From CAVSVP01 sp963731125 (GTDB lineage Bacteria; Pseudomonadota; Gammaproteobacteria; Competibacterales; Competibacteraceae), in NCBI GenBank assembly GCA_963731125.1, contig CAVSVP010000007.1, positions 496,001 through 560,000 of the forward strand: a stretch of 64,000 nt of DNA. The letters are read 5' to 3'. Shown here one piece after another: positions 1 through 8,958 of this stretch. The position numbers and the translations under genes were made by a program. Position 1 is the first letter of the stretch. Each line of letters opens with the position of its first letter. The notes beneath the pieces are model-generated. The model was not told the origin of the DNA. It did not search any database and worked only from the letters and a program-made list of their open reading frames with translations.

Positions 1-817
1 CCATTAATTTGATCGCATTGTCCTTATTGGGAGCGCTTTTGGTTAGCGCAATGCCGCTAATATTGACATGAGTACCCCGATTCTCTTGATTGGGAAAAAT
101 AATATTGACTGCCTTGGCCCACTCGGCCTGTTCCTCGTCATCAAGCATATTGCCTATGTAATAGCTATTGATGAGAGCAAGATCACAAACCCCCTCTTTA
201 ATGGCCTTGACCTGAGCCCGATCATTACCCTGAGGTTTTCTGGCTAGATTCGCCTTAAAACCCCTTAACCATTTTTCTGTTTTGTCCTCGCCTTGGTGAG
301 CGAGCATAGAGCCAATTAGAGCAATATTATAGACGTGCTTACCGCTGCGGCTGCAAATGCGGCCCCGCCATTTGGGATCAGCCAGGTCTTCATAAGTCTT
401 GATGGCATCCGGTGATACCCGATCTTTGGCCGCAACAATAATGCGCGCCCGGCTGGTGAGTCCAAACCAGAGATCGTCCGGATGACGATACTGCGCCGGG
501 ACATTCGCCCGGAGAGTAGGGCTGGTGGCGGGTTGGACAAGGTCAGCTTCTACGGCGTCGCTCAATCGACCGATATCGACCGTAAGAAGCAAGTCGGCTG
601 GACTGTTGATACCTTCCCGCTTTAAACGTTCGACGAGACCTTCTTTGGCAAAAACCACATTCACTTTAATCCCTGTTTCCTTTGTGAAAGCGTCAAATAA
701 AGGCTTAATCAGAAACGGTTGTCGATAGGAATAGACGTTAACTGCCTCACGGGCATGGGCGCTTGACATACCAGACAGGATAGCAACGGTACAAATTAAG
801 GTAATAAATGTTTTCAT
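1..817 (-). CDS. Ferric iron ABC transporter periplasmic binding protein (3' end outside window)
   Basis: Read by hand on the minus strand from an ATG at 817 to the window edge: about 272 residues with no stop, so the C-terminus is missing. The protein starts with a signal peptide (MKTFITLICTVAILSGM...SSAHA). It then shows the FbpA/FutA fold: an early YSYRQPF strand, DLLLTVDIGRLSDA, and the paired tyrosines in INSYYIGNML that in this family coordinate Fe(III). The family binds ferric iron in the periplasm and delivers it to an inner-membrane FbpB/FbpC-type transporter. The permease and ATPase genes would lie to the left, outside the window. A Fur-like box lies about 50 bases upstream of the start. 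Confidence 0.9.
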   Translation of the reverse strand, partial: MKTFITLICTVAILSGMSSAHAREAVNVYSYRQPFLIKPLFDAFTKETGIKVNVVFAKEGLVERLKREGINSPADLLLTVDIGRLSDAVEADLVQPATSPTLRANVPAQYRHPDDLWFGLTSRARIIVAAKDRVSPDAIKTYEDLADPKWRGRICSRSGKHVYNIALIGSMLAHQGEDKTEKWLRGFKANLARKPQGNDRAQVKAIKEGVCDLALINSYYIGNMLDDEEQAEWAKAVNIIFPNQENRGTHVNISGIALTKSAPNKDNAIKLM

Positions 818-865
818 AATCAATACATTAACCTCATTGACACAGTCGTGACCTTACATGTAAAT

Positions 866-884
866 GAGTATGATTATCAATTGT
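866..884 (-). promoter_or_regulatory. Putative Fur box upstream of the ferric-binding protein gene
   Basis: The 19 bases centred on TGATTATCA match the classical 19-bp Fur palindrome at about 13 of 19 positions by hand alignment, best in the middle. The site lies about 50 bases upstream of an iron-uptake gene start in AT-rich DNA (818-1074), where a Fur operator is expected. Binding is inferred. Confidence 0.5.
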
Positions 885-1074
885 ATTAAATGAGTTGTCA
901 ATTTACACAAGACGATGAAAACAGGACAGGCCCCTGTAAATATTCTATAAAATTTTAATGGTTTTATGGAATGCGAGAAAATCATGCAACTTAGGTCACA
1001 TAACAGTTGTATCAGGATAAACTCTAGATAAGATGTACACATCACAAACTCGACAATGCCCCGGATAGCTTTCA

Positions 1075-2046
1075 ATGAAAACAATCAATACTCACCATTC
1101 CGCCATTCTGGTCGTCGGCCATGGCTCCCGGGACGTAGAAGGTATCAATGAGTTCCTGCGGCTGTCTGACCATCTGCGGGAAACTTTTCCTGAGCGTCTC
1201 TGCGCCACCGGCTTTTTGGAATTTGCAAGACCTACTATCGATGAGGGTTTAAGAGAACTGATTCGCCAGGGAGCTAAAGAAATCACTGCGTTGCCGGGCA
1301 TGCTGATGGCGGCAGGTCATGCCAAAAACGATATTCCGAGTGAGCTCAATCACTTTCAGGCGGAACATCCTGACGTTAAGATCACCTATGGGGTGGATTT
1401 AGGTGTCCATGCCAAAATGTTGCGAGCAGCCAAGGAGCGTATCGAAAGTTGCGAGGCCGAATTCGGTTCCGACTACGATCGCAGGGATACTTTATTGATG
1501 GTGGTCGGGCGGGGTGCCTCCGATTCCGACGCTAATTCCAATATTTGTAAGATCACCCGCATGTTATGGGAAGGCATGGGTTTTGGCTGGGCTGAGACCA
1601 GCTACAGCGGCGTTGCCGCACCGTTGGTGGCTGATGGGTTAGCTCAAGTGCATCGGTTGGGTTTTAAGCAGATCATTGTTTTTCCCTATTTTCTATTCAC
1701 AGGGCGCCTGATCCGCAAGATCTACGAAAGCGTCGAAGCCTATCAGGCTCAGCATCCTGACGTCAAGGTAGTTAAAGCACCTTACCTAAGAGACCATCCC
1801 CTGGTGCTGGAGGCTTTTGTAGAACGTCTGCATGAGGCTGAAAACGGCGACGGACGTATGAATTGCCAATTATGCCAGTACCGGGAAAAAATCATTGGCT
1901 TTGAAGACAAATACGGAACACCCCAAGTAGGGCATCATCATCATGTGCGTGGCATTGGTACCGACGCAGACGATCATGATCACCATGGCCACAGTCACGA
2001 ATATCACCATCATCACCATCGCCATGACCCTCAGCATGATGTGTAA
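1075..2046 (+). CDS. cbiX: Sirohydrochlorin cobaltochelatase, long form with His-rich tail
   Basis: 323 residues, with two CbiX/CbiK-like halves as in the long CbiX family. The N-terminal half opens with ILVVGHGSRD, whose His is the metal/catalytic residue; the second half has LLMVVGRGASDSDAN. The C-terminus carries NCQLCQYR followed by a tail very rich in histidine (residues about 285-320), typical of long CbiX and thought to hold metal. The enzyme inserts Co(II) into sirohydrochlorin in the early-insertion cobalamin route. cobM follows 30 bases downstream on the same strand, so the two are probably one transcript. The ATG at 1075 is used because VVGHGSRD then sits at the usual distance from the start; no strong ribosome-binding site is visible. 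Confidence 0.93.
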   Translation: MKTINTHHSAILVVGHGSRDVEGINEFLRLSDHLRETFPERLCATGFLEFARPTIDEGLRELIRQGAKEITALPGMLMAAGHAKNDIPSELNHFQAEHPDVKITYGVDLGVHAKMLRAAKERIESCEAEFGSDYDRRDTLLMVVGRGASDSDANSNICKITRMLWEGMGFGWAETSYSGVAAPLVADGLAQVHRLGFKQIIVFPYFLFTGRLIRKIYESVEAYQAQHPDVKVVKAPYLRDHPLVLEAFVERLHEAENGDGRMNCQLCQYREKIIGFEDKYGTPQVGHHHHVRGIGTDADDHDHHGHSHEYHHHHHRHDPQHDV

Positions 2047-2076
2047 GCGGTTTGTTTACCGGGAGGGTTGGTATTA

Positions 2077-2841
2077 ATGACCGTCTATTTTATCGGTGCC
2101 GGTCCCGGTGATCCGGAACTTATTACAGTAAAAGGTCGTCGCCTGATCCAGCAATGTCCGGTTATTTTCTATGCAGGTTCTTTGGTGCCTGAGGCAGTGC
2201 TTCGGGAGGCCAAAGTCCAGGCTGAGGTAATCAACACAGCCGAACTGCATTTGCAGCAGATTATCGCAAAGATCCGTACAGCTCACGAGCAAGGCCTGAA
2301 CGTAGCCCGCGTGCACTCCGGTGATCCTTCCATTTACGGTGCTATAGGCGAGCAGATTCGCCAATTGGAAGTGCTGGGTATCCCTTACCAGGTGATTCCT
2401 GGTGTCACTTCCACCAGTGCATCCGCCGCTGCCCTGGGCCGAGAACTGACTCTGCCGGGTATTACCCAGACCGTCATCTTGACGCGTTATGCCGGCAAGA
2501 CGCCAATGCCGCAAGGCGAGAGCCTGGCCGAGCTGGCACGGCACAGAGCCACGCTGGCAATCCATCTCGGTATCAATCGTATTCATAAAATTGTCGCCGA
2601 GTTAACCCCCTACTATGGAGCTGATTGCCCGGTGGCCGTCATGTATCGTACTTCCTGGCCGGATCAGGACCGGGTAGTGGGTACGCTGGCAGACATTGTA
2701 GAGAAGGTTCGTGCTAAAGGTTTCAAACGTACGGCCTTAATATTAGTGGGAGAGGTGATTAGTCCCTGTAATTTTGCAGATTCTTATCTTTACAACGAGC
2801 ACCAGGCCCATATTTATCGGCCCAAATACAAACGTAAATAG
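2077..2841 (+). CDS. cobM: Precorrin-4 C11-methyltransferase
   Basis: 254 residues of the SAM-dependent corrin methyltransferase family. The N-terminal loop VYFIGAGPGDPELITVKG is the SAM-binding signature; FYAGSLVPE, RVHSGDPSIYGA and the middle PYQVIPGVTSTSASAAALG are typical of CobM/CbiF. The product methylates C11 of precorrin-4. An upstream in-frame TTG at 2068 is rejected because GGGAGG at 2061-2066 lies ten bases from the ATG at 2077 but only one base from the TTG. It sits between cbiX and a small unknown gene on the same strand. Confidence 0.94.
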   Translation: MTVYFIGAGPGDPELITVKGRRLIQQCPVIFYAGSLVPEAVLREAKVQAEVINTAELHLQQIIAKIRTAHEQGLNVARVHSGDPSIYGAIGEQIRQLEVLGIPYQVIPGVTSTSASAAALGRELTLPGITQTVILTRYAGKTPMPQGESLAELARHRATLAIHLGINRIHKIVAELTPYYGADCPVAVMYRTSWPDQDRVVGTLADIVEKVRAKGFKRTALILVGEVISPCNFADSYLYNEHQAHIYRPKYKRK

Positions 2842-2942
2842 ACTCATGGGGCGGCTGCAGTGCTGTGAGACTATCTTGTTCCAGCACTGTTCTCGATTTA
2901 ATTAACAGGAAGTCACCAAAATCAGTTTAGGTACTGACACAG

Positions 2943-3344
2943 ATGGCTGACGGTTTCAGTATCAGCATTAGCGTGACAGTCAGACAGTCCGATCTGACTT
3001 TTCTTTATGAGAGCGATCGGCTTTCCGACCAAGTTCTGGTTTATCGGGTAGCTCGCCATCAACTCGGCGGAGGTTTTGGCAATCAAGACAAACATCCCTA
3101 TGCCTGGGCCGTAGTTGTCTATGTCGATGGCCAACCTGCACGGGTGATTAGTGCCCGGGGTGCAGGACGAGAATGGACCAGCCTCGATCGGCTGGAGCGT
3201 TGGCTGCGAGAGCAGGGGTTTAACTACTGGTGCGTGCGTAATGATCTGGAGCCAGTGGGTCAGCCTCTCCAGGATATGCCTGAAGATGCAAAATCGGAAA
3301 CGCACGATGCCTACACCCGTAAACCACCGTTGGTCATTAAGTGA
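2943..3344 (+). CDS. Uncharacterised 133-residue protein in the cobalamin cluster
   Basis: I do not recognise the family. The frame is open for 133 codons and is supported by direction and position, 101 bases after cobM. The protein is soluble-looking, without signal peptide or membrane segment. It has a beta-rich start (ISISVTVRQSDLTFLYES), a central hydrophobic strand (YAWAVVVYVDGQPARVIS) and a Trp-rich patch (EWTSLDRLERWLREQG, FNYWCVRNDLEPVG). No Cys pair, P-loop or corrin methyltransferase motif is visible. A large minus-strand frame overlaps it (2922-3356), so the coding strand is an inference from the neighbours. Confidence 0.55.
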   Translation: MADGFSISISVTVRQSDLTFLYESDRLSDQVLVYRVARHQLGGGFGNQDKHPYAWAVVVYVDGQPARVISARGAGREWTSLDRLERWLREQGFNYWCVRNDLEPVGQPLQDMPEDAKSETHDAYTRKPPLVIK

Positions 3345-3432
3345 ATCTAATACCAAATTTTATTAATGCTTGTGTCTAAGCTGGGATGTTAGCGCCGCTC
3401 AATCAGGCTAGCCTGCTAGGATTTGCTGCTAT

Positions 3433-3536
3433 ATCGATCTGGAAGTTATTTTTAAGACACGCCGTTAATATATCCCTGTAAGCTCGACTGCGACGTCCAT
3501 ACCGCAGACGGTCTTGATAACAGCTTCCAGATCGAT
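3433..3536. repeat. Inverted repeat of about 104 bp downstream of cobK
   Basis: The arm at 3433-3458 (ATCGATCTGGAAG..TTAAGAC) and the arm at 3511-3536 (GTCTTGATAACAGCTTCCAG, then ATCGAT) are imperfect reverse complements with roughly 50 bases between. A related sequence recurs at 24611-24657, at the 3' end of chlD, and includes the stretch GGGATATATTAAC next to the arm. It may be a small mobile element or the remains of a sequence once shared by both cobalamin loci. On the minus strand the right half can also be read as a short peptide, so coding origin is not excluded. Confidence 0.5.
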
Positions 3537-3558
3537 AACAAAGGAAGCGCCAATAATA

Positions 3559-4290
3559 TCAAGGATGGTGGACAAGTTGGTCAGTCAGCGTCACGATATT
3601 ATCAAATTCTCGGTCCACCGCCGGAAGCCGGGGCCGCTCCAGCATAAGCACCGGAATTTCCAGCGATCGAGCTGCCTCCAATTTTGCTGCTACAGCAGAG
3701 CCGCCGCTGTTTTTAGACACTAACACGTCCACGCCGTAGTTCTGCATGACTGCCAATTCATCCTCCACGGTAAAGGGTCCGGTAGCATTGAGTACAATGA
3801 GATTAGGCAGAGGCGGAGCTTGTGCCGCAAGGCAACGTACTAGCCAGTGTTGTGCCGGCGGGATACTCTCCGCATGGTTTAGCGGTTCTTGACCTACTGT
3901 AAAAAATGGTCTGTGAAATGCGCTGAGCGCTGTCTGTAGGTTGATCCACCCATCGACAAGGCGCCATTTAACGCCTGTCGCCGGCTGCCACGGTGGACGG
4001 CGGTAAGCCCAGACGGGAATACCGATAGCGCTAGCAGCCGACACAGCGTGCCGGCTGATCCGGGCGGCATAGGGATGAGTTGCGTCAATGACCAAGGTAA
4101 AGCGGCCGTTTTCGAGAAACTCTGTCAGGCCTGTAACTCCACCAAAGCCGCCTACCGATACGGCGCAGGGCGGTTCAAAATGCCGACTGGTGCGACCCGC
4201 GAGGCTATAGGTGACTTCGTGGTTTGGTGCAAGCTGGTGCGCCAGCTGCCGGGCTTCGCCAATGCCACCGAGCAGGAGAATGCGTTTCAT
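3559..4290 (-). CDS. cobK: Precorrin-6A reductase
   Basis: 243 residues from the ATG at 4290. The longer open frame reaching back to 4530 is only the antisense of cbiD; the family begins at MKRILLLGGIGEARQLA, a Rossmann nucleotide-binding start. VIDATHPYAARIS and the later NATGPFTVEDE with DVLVSKNSGG are CobK/CbiJ signatures. It reduces precorrin-6A with NADPH in corrin ring synthesis. Its start overlaps the cbiD stop (ATGA), so the two are translationally coupled in the order cbiD-cobK. An inverted repeat follows the stop within about 25 bases. Confidence 0.92.
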   Translation of the reverse strand: MKRILLLGGIGEARQLAHQLAPNHEVTYSLAGRTSRHFEPPCAVSVGGFGGVTGLTEFLENGRFTLVIDATHPYAARISRHAVSAASAIGIPVWAYRRPPWQPATGVKWRLVDGWINLQTALSAFHRPFFTVGQEPLNHAESIPPAQHWLVRCLAAQAPPLPNLIVLNATGPFTVEDELAVMQNYGVDVLVSKNSGGSAVAAKLEAARSLEIPVLMLERPRLPAVDREFDNIVTLTDQLVHHP

Positions 4291-5384
4291 ACAGGACCCG
4301 CATAGCCTACGGCATTTCCCTGCCGATCCAGGGTCCAGACCTCTATCGCGACGCTGTTGCGTGCCGTTGTTGCGATGGCTTTTTTCCGAGCCAACCAGCA
4401 GATGCGATCTCCCAAAGTCAGCCCCTCTTCCCGAGCCAGCATTAGGGCCCGCTGGCTGGTATTGGCGGTTTGAATGTGGGATTGCAGCGTCTTGCTGGCG
4501 CCTAATACTCGCGCCTGTTCCGCTAGCCAAGAAAAATCAACGCTGGATTTGCGGCTATGGAGATCCAAATGGCCGGCGGCTAGCTTGCAAAACTTACCGA
4601 ACCCTCCTGCCAGGCTGAGCCGCTCCACCGGTGCTCTTCGCACATATTTCAGGACCGCGCCGACACAGTCCCCCATCTCCACCAGTGCCATATCAGGCAG
4701 ACCATACTGCCGGCGTATGGCCTGTTCGCTGGTGGCGCCGGTGCAGGCGGCGATATGGCGAAAGCCATTGGCTCGGGCTACGTCAATAGCCTGATGAATG
4801 GAGGCGATATAAGCGGAGCAGGAAAACGGTCGAACGATGCCGGTGGTTCCCAAGATAGAAAGGCCTCCCATGATTCCCAGACGTTCATTCATCGTATTTC
4901 TAGCCAATGCAACGCCATTTTTTATGCCGATGGTCACTGCAAAACCGCCGTGATAACGTTGTTCCGCGGCCAAAGTTTGCAGTTGCCCGGTCATCATTTG
5001 CCTGGGCACGGGATTGATGGCCGGTTCTCCCACGGCAACGGGCAGACCTGGCTGCGTCACCGTACCCACTCCTTCCCCGGCGTAAAACTGGACACCCGGT
5101 TTGGCGGTTAGGGCGACCTGGGCAAAAATGAGCGCCCGGTGGGTTACATCCGGATCGTCCCCAGCATCTTTGATGGTAGCTGCCTCGGCCTGAGCGTGCT
5201 GCCGGCGGCAGTATTCGAGTCGGAAGGGTACTACTTGGCCGCGAGGCAGGGTGATTTCCACGATTTCTAAGGGCATATCCGTTAACAACAGACGCCCAGC
5301 TGCTAGACTGGTGGCCGTTGCGCAGGCTCCTGTCGTATAACCGTAGCGAAGAGGACGATCCGCTTCCGGAGTTTCGGAACGCAT
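4287..5384 (-). CDS. cbiD: Cobalt-precorrin-5B C1-methyltransferase
   Basis: 365 residues, the usual CbiD length. The N-terminal LRYGYTTGACATATSLAA is the family hallmark; later come GVGTVTQPGLPVAVGEPAIN, LGIMGGLSILGTTGIVRPFS and LAGGFGKFCKLAAGHLDLHS, all conserved. CbiD performs C1 methylation with ring contraction chemistry and is classed with the anaerobic route, although some organisms combine it with aerobic-type genes. It overlaps cobK by four bases. The upstream region 5385-5820 is shared with a divergent gene. Confidence 0.95.
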   Translation of the reverse strand: MRSETPEADRPLRYGYTTGACATATSLAAGRLLLTDMPLEIVEITLPRGQVVPFRLEYCRRQHAQAEAATIKDAGDDPDVTHRALIFAQVALTAKPGVQFYAGEGVGTVTQPGLPVAVGEPAINPVPRQMMTGQLQTLAAEQRYHGGFAVTIGIKNGVALARNTMNERLGIMGGLSILGTTGIVRPFSCSAYIASIHQAIDVARANGFRHIAACTGATSEQAIRRQYGLPDMALVEMGDCVGAVLKYVRRAPVERLSLAGGFGKFCKLAAGHLDLHSRKSSVDFSWLAEQARVLGASKTLQSHIQTANTSQRALMLAREEGLTLGDRICWLARKKAIATTARNSVAIEVWTLDRQGNAVGYAGPV

Positions 5385-5820
5385 GCTAAGTGAGAGTTTT
5401 CCTGTTGGGGGTCGTAACCTGATAAAAGAATAGGCAAATCACTGCCCTTTTTCAATCCGGCAAGACCGCCTGGTTGAACTTGTTTGATCGATTTTTAGCA
5501 TAAATCTGCAGCGAAAAAGGCATGTCGTTGGTCCCTTAGCCGCCCATTGCCACGTTTCTTTGTTCATGTAATTAAAGCATTGTATATGTGCTGTATATAG
5601 TTTGTCTGAAATTATAAATCTTTAACTTGAATAAAATGCTGACAGACCTGTCACACCTCTGGAAGTGTAGATAACAAAAGTTAAGCAACGCCGGTAACGT
5701 ACAAACTGAGTAGACATGACGAATCATAACGGTGTCGTGACCAACGGCGCGACGCTTTGCAGTAACCGCAGTGAAGAAACACGAATGCTATAGCTGCTGA
5801 AGAATTTTTGGAGTTCAACC
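5385..5820. other. 436-bp divergent intergenic region
   Basis: Lies between the divergent cbiD (-) and the glucosyltransferase (+) and must hold both promoters. No cobalamin riboswitch landmarks were found on either strand by eye. No open frame or clear repeat was recognised; the centre (5570-5640) is AT-rich. Confidence 0.4.
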
Positions 5821-7665
5821 ATGACACAAGCTTCGCAAGCTGCCGCCGAGCACGAACTCTCGATATTTTCGGGACATAAACGTCAGTCGGTGCGCGGTAG
5901 GCGTTTGTTTTTTGCCACCCTTGTCGTTCTTACCATCGCCGCGTTGGGTGTGTTGATGGTAGCTACGTTATCCCGCGGTGGCTATAGTCTGTTTGACTTC
6001 GCCTTTACTGTCTGTTTTCTGGTCACGCTGCCTTGGACCGTGATCGGTTTTTGGAACGCGATAATTGGATTTTCTATCATGCGTCTGAGCTCTGATCCAA
6101 CCCGCATGGTCTGCCCTGTCGCGACGAATCCGAACGACAATGCCGAGATAACAGCGCACACAGCGCTTTTGATGTGTGTTCGCAACGAGGATGCCCGCTC
6201 CGTCTCGCGAAACCTAAATGTCATGATTGAGGGACTCGTCGAAGCGGGTGTATCGGACTGTTTTCACGTTTATATCTTGAGCGATTCGAGCTGGGAAGAC
6301 ATAATCGAGGCTGAAAAGAGCGTCTATGAGCAGCTGAAGCATCGATGGCGGGGCATTTTTCCCGCCACCTACCATCGACGGGAAAACAATCCGGGTTTCA
6401 AGGCGGGAAATATCCGAAACTTTTGCGACCATTGGGGTGGGCGCCACGATTACGCGCTCGTGCTTGATGCAGACAGCCTGATGTCGACCGAGAGCATTTT
6501 GCGCTTGGTCCGCACGATGCAGACAAATTCTCGGCTCGGTATCCTGCAGAGCCTGGTCGTCGGGATGCCGACGGTGAGTACCTTCGCTCGGGCGTTCCAG
6601 TTCGGTATGCGTTTGGGAATGAGGTCATACACTCTCGGCAGCGCTTGGTGGCAGGCGGATTGTGGTCCCTACTGGGGCCACAATGCCATAATTCGGTTAA
6701 AGCCGTTCATCCGGCATTGTCACTTGCCGAAACTACCGGGACAACCTCCGCTCGGAGGTTGGATCCTCAGCCATGATCAGGTAGAAGCAGTCCTGATGCG
6801 ACGGTCTGGTTATGAGGTGCGTGTGCTGCCAGAGGAAGGCGGGAGTTGGGAGGAAACCCCGCCCACGCTCTTGGAGTTTATCCGCCGCGATCTGCGCTGG
6901 TGTCAGGGTAATATGCAGTATTGGCGGCTCCTCTCCATGCCGGGATTATTGCCTGTCAGCCGGGTACAGCTTCTGCTGGCGATTTTGATGTACCTCAGTT
7001 CCCCTGCATGGATCGTCTTTATGACGCTTGGCATGCTATGTATTAGTCTCACTGACGATGTCACGCAGTCTTTTCATCCAGAGACAGGGGTTGCGCTGTT
7101 CGTGTCCATCATGATAATGGTCTTCGCCCCAAAGCTTGCGACCTTGTCTGATGTACTGGCGTCCTCGAAGAGGCGACGTGCATTCGGAGGTACGATGGCG
7201 GTTCTGGTCAGTACTATCAGCGAGATTCTGTTCTTCACGCTGCTGGCACCTGTGATGGCGCTTGCCCATACGCGTTTCCTGGCTGGGCTTCCCCTCGGCT
7301 ACGCCGCTGCATGGTCCGCCCAACACCGTTTTAACCACCAAGTGTCCCTGAGTCAGGCATTAAATCGCCTTTGGCCGCAAACTCTTTTCGGTGGAGCTGC
7401 AGTAGCCTGGTTGGTGCTCACTGCCCCCGCTGCATTGGTCGGGTTTTTGCCATTCCTTCTGGGCTCTGTATTCGCAGTCCCTCTTGCAGTGCTGACATCC
7501 GAGGAACGGCTAGGTTTAATGTTCGCGCGCATGGGCTTATGGCGAATCCCGGATGAAACGGCGCCCGCTACTGATCTTCAGGTCTTGCATCTCCTAGCCC
7601 TGCGTCAGTCTCGTCCCGCATTGGCGACTTCCGAACCTGCGACTAATACCATAACCAGCGAGTAA
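5821..7665 (+). CDS. opgH: Glucans biosynthesis glucosyltransferase H-like protein (GT2)
   Basis: 614 residues, membrane-bound GT2 family. Order: two N-terminal membrane helices (about residues 28-50 and 58-80), catalytic domain with MCVRNEDARSVSRNL, the metal/UDP-binding DADSLMS, ADCGPYWGHNAIIR, the general base region SHDQVEAVLMRRSGYEV and the acceptor motif DLRWCQGN, then about five C-terminal helices. The family makes the linear beta-1,2-glucan backbone of osmoregulated periplasmic glucans at the inner membrane. It is shorter than the Escherichia coli protein, lacking most of the long N-terminal extension. No opgG neighbour is present, so product identity rests on homology. It ends 10 bases from convergent bluB. 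Confidence 0.88.
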   Translation: MTQASQAAAEHELSIFSGHKRQSVRGRRLFFATLVVLTIAALGVLMVATLSRGGYSLFDFAFTVCFLVTLPWTVIGFWNAIIGFSIMRLSSDPTRMVCPVATNPNDNAEITAHTALLMCVRNEDARSVSRNLNVMIEGLVEAGVSDCFHVYILSDSSWEDIIEAEKSVYEQLKHRWRGIFPATYHRRENNPGFKAGNIRNFCDHWGGRHDYALVLDADSLMSTESILRLVRTMQTNSRLGILQSLVVGMPTVSTFARAFQFGMRLGMRSYTLGSAWWQADCGPYWGHNAIIRLKPFIRHCHLPKLPGQPPLGGWILSHDQVEAVLMRRSGYEVRVLPEEGGSWEETPPTLLEFIRRDLRWCQGNMQYWRLLSMPGLLPVSRVQLLLAILMYLSSPAWIVFMTLGMLCISLTDDVTQSFHPETGVALFVSIMIMVFAPKLATLSDVLASSKRRRAFGGTMAVLVSTISEILFFTLLAPVMALAHTRFLAGLPLGYAAAWSAQHRFNHQVSLSQALNRLWPQTLFGGAAVAWLVLTAPAALVGFLPFLLGSVFAVPLAVLTSEERLGLMFARMGLWRIPDETAPATDLQVLHLLALRQSRPALATSEPATNTITSE

Positions 7666-7675
7666 AGAACGCGAT

Positions 7676-8320
7676 CTAAGGCGCATTAGCCCAGCGATTT
7701 TCAAAAACCAATTCCGCTAGGGAGCGACGCTGTGCCCAGTTTTCTAACTCTAGCATAGGACGCGGGTAAAAGGCTTCCACGTGTCCCAAACACAGGATGG
7801 CCACCGGCTTGCTGCTTTCTGGCATACATAATAGTCGGGCTAGATCCTGAGGCGCGAAAAGAGACACCCAACCCATGCCCAGACCTTCAGCGCGGGCTGC
7901 CAGCCAGAGATTCTGGATGGCACAGGCCACCGAAGCTAAATCCATTTCTGGCAGAGTGCGGCGACCGAAAATGTACTTTTCGCGCCCGTCCATCAAGGCC
8001 GCCACCAGGATTTCAGCGGCTTCTTGAATGCCTTCCACTTTCAGGCGCAGGAACTGGCGGGAACGGTCATCTAAGGCTTCGGCTGTGCGAAGCCGTTCCT
8101 CATTTACCAGTTGATAAATTGCCTGGCGCAACGTTCGGTCAGTCACACGGATAAAACGCCAGGGCTGCATCAGACCTACGCTGGGCGCGAGGTGGGCGGC
8201 ATTCAGCAAACGCGTTAGCGTCTCTTCGTCCACCGGATCCGGCAGGAAATGGCGCATATCGCGCCGCTCAGCAATCGCCCGATAGACGGCCGCGATATCG
8301 GCATCGGAAAAACGTTTCAT
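7676..8320 (-). CDS. bluB: 5,6-dimethylbenzimidazole synthase
   Basis: 214 residues of the nitroreductase-like BluB family. Visible signatures are the FMN-binding start ERRDMRHFLPDPVD, LAPSVGLMQPWRFI, the central CAIQNLWLAARAEGLGMGWVS and the C-terminal LCLGHVEAFYPRPMLE. BluB uses oxygen to fragment reduced FMN, giving the lower ligand of cobalamin, so the host meets oxygen. cobO lies 23 bases upstream on the same strand and is probably cotranscribed. Confidence 0.94.
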   Translation of the reverse strand: MKRFSDADIAAVYRAIAERRDMRHFLPDPVDEETLTRLLNAAHLAPSVGLMQPWRFIRVTDRTLRQAIYQLVNEERLRTAEALDDRSRQFLRLKVEGIQEAAEILVAALMDGREKYIFGRRTLPEMDLASVACAIQNLWLAARAEGLGMGWVSLFAPQDLARLLCMPESSKPVAILCLGHVEAFYPRPMLELENWAQRRSLAELVFENRWANAP

Positions 8321-8343
8321 GACGGATCCCGTGAAACATGGTT

Positions 8344-8958
8344 TTAGAATTCAATCCCCTTTTGCGCCTTGACACCCTGTTCCTTATAGGGGTGCTTGAT
8401 AGGGCGAATATCACTGACCAGATCGGCCATGTCAATCAGCTCGGGCGGAGCATGGCGACCGGTTACGATGACATGTAACATCTCCCGGCGCTGGGTCAGG
8501 GTATCCAGTATTCGTGATAAGTCCAAGTATTCATATTTCAGAATAACGTTTAGTTCATCTAGGATAATCATGTCATAGCTGGAATCGCCAAGCATCCGTT
8601 CGGCCTCAGCCCAAGCCTTTTCGGCGGTGGCGATATCTTGCTCACGATTTTGTGTCAACCAGGTAAAGCCGTCTCCGATGGACTGAAAGTCCACATTGTC
8701 GAAACGCTTGAAAATTTTCCGTTCGGCGGTGTCCATGGCGCCCTTAATAAACTGCACTACACCCAGTTTCATCCCATGGCCTACGGCTCTTAGGCCCATG
8801 CCGAAGGCAGCCGTCGATTTGCCCTTACCGGTACCGGTATTGATAATCAACAGCCCTTTTTCCTTGGTAGCCTTGGCCTGCTTCTTCTGGTAACCCTCAT
8901 TGCGTTTTTCCGCCATACGTTTATGGGTAGCGGAGTCGTATTTTGTGTTGGTGGTCAT
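8344..8958 (-). CDS. cobO: Cob(I)yrinic acid a,c-diamide adenosyltransferase
   Basis: 204 residues, CobO/BtuR/CobA type. The P-loop INTGTGKGKSTAAFGMGLR is complete; VVQFIKGAMDTAERK and the Walker B-like MIILDELNVILKYEYLD are in the expected places, and ELIDMADLVSDIRPIKHPY ends the protein as in the family. It transfers the adenosyl group of ATP to the corrin cobalt. The Lys-rich first 30 residues are usual in this family. It is the first gene of a cobO-bluB pair; the 422 bases upstream contain only a small unassigned frame. Confidence 0.95.
   Translation of the reverse strand: MTTNTKYDSATHKRMAEKRNEGYQKKQAKATKEKGLLIINTGTGKGKSTAAFGMGLRAVGHGMKLGVVQFIKGAMDTAERKIFKRFDNVDFQSIGDGFTWLTQNREQDIATAEKAWAEAERMLGDSSYDMIILDELNVILKYEYLDLSRILDTLTQRREMLHVIVTGRHAPPELIDMADLVSDIRPIKHPYKEQGVKAQKGIEF

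Noticed and set aside
3510..3560. Start of a further gene downstream of cobK on the minus strand (IDLEAVIKTVCGMDVAVE)
   Set aside because: The frame stops after about 35 codons, has no good start, and the DNA is part of an inverted repeat seen elsewhere.
3559..4530. Long start for cobK at 4530
   Set aside because: The extra 80 residues are low-complexity antisense of cbiD; the CobK family starts at the ATG at 4290, which overlaps the cbiD stop.
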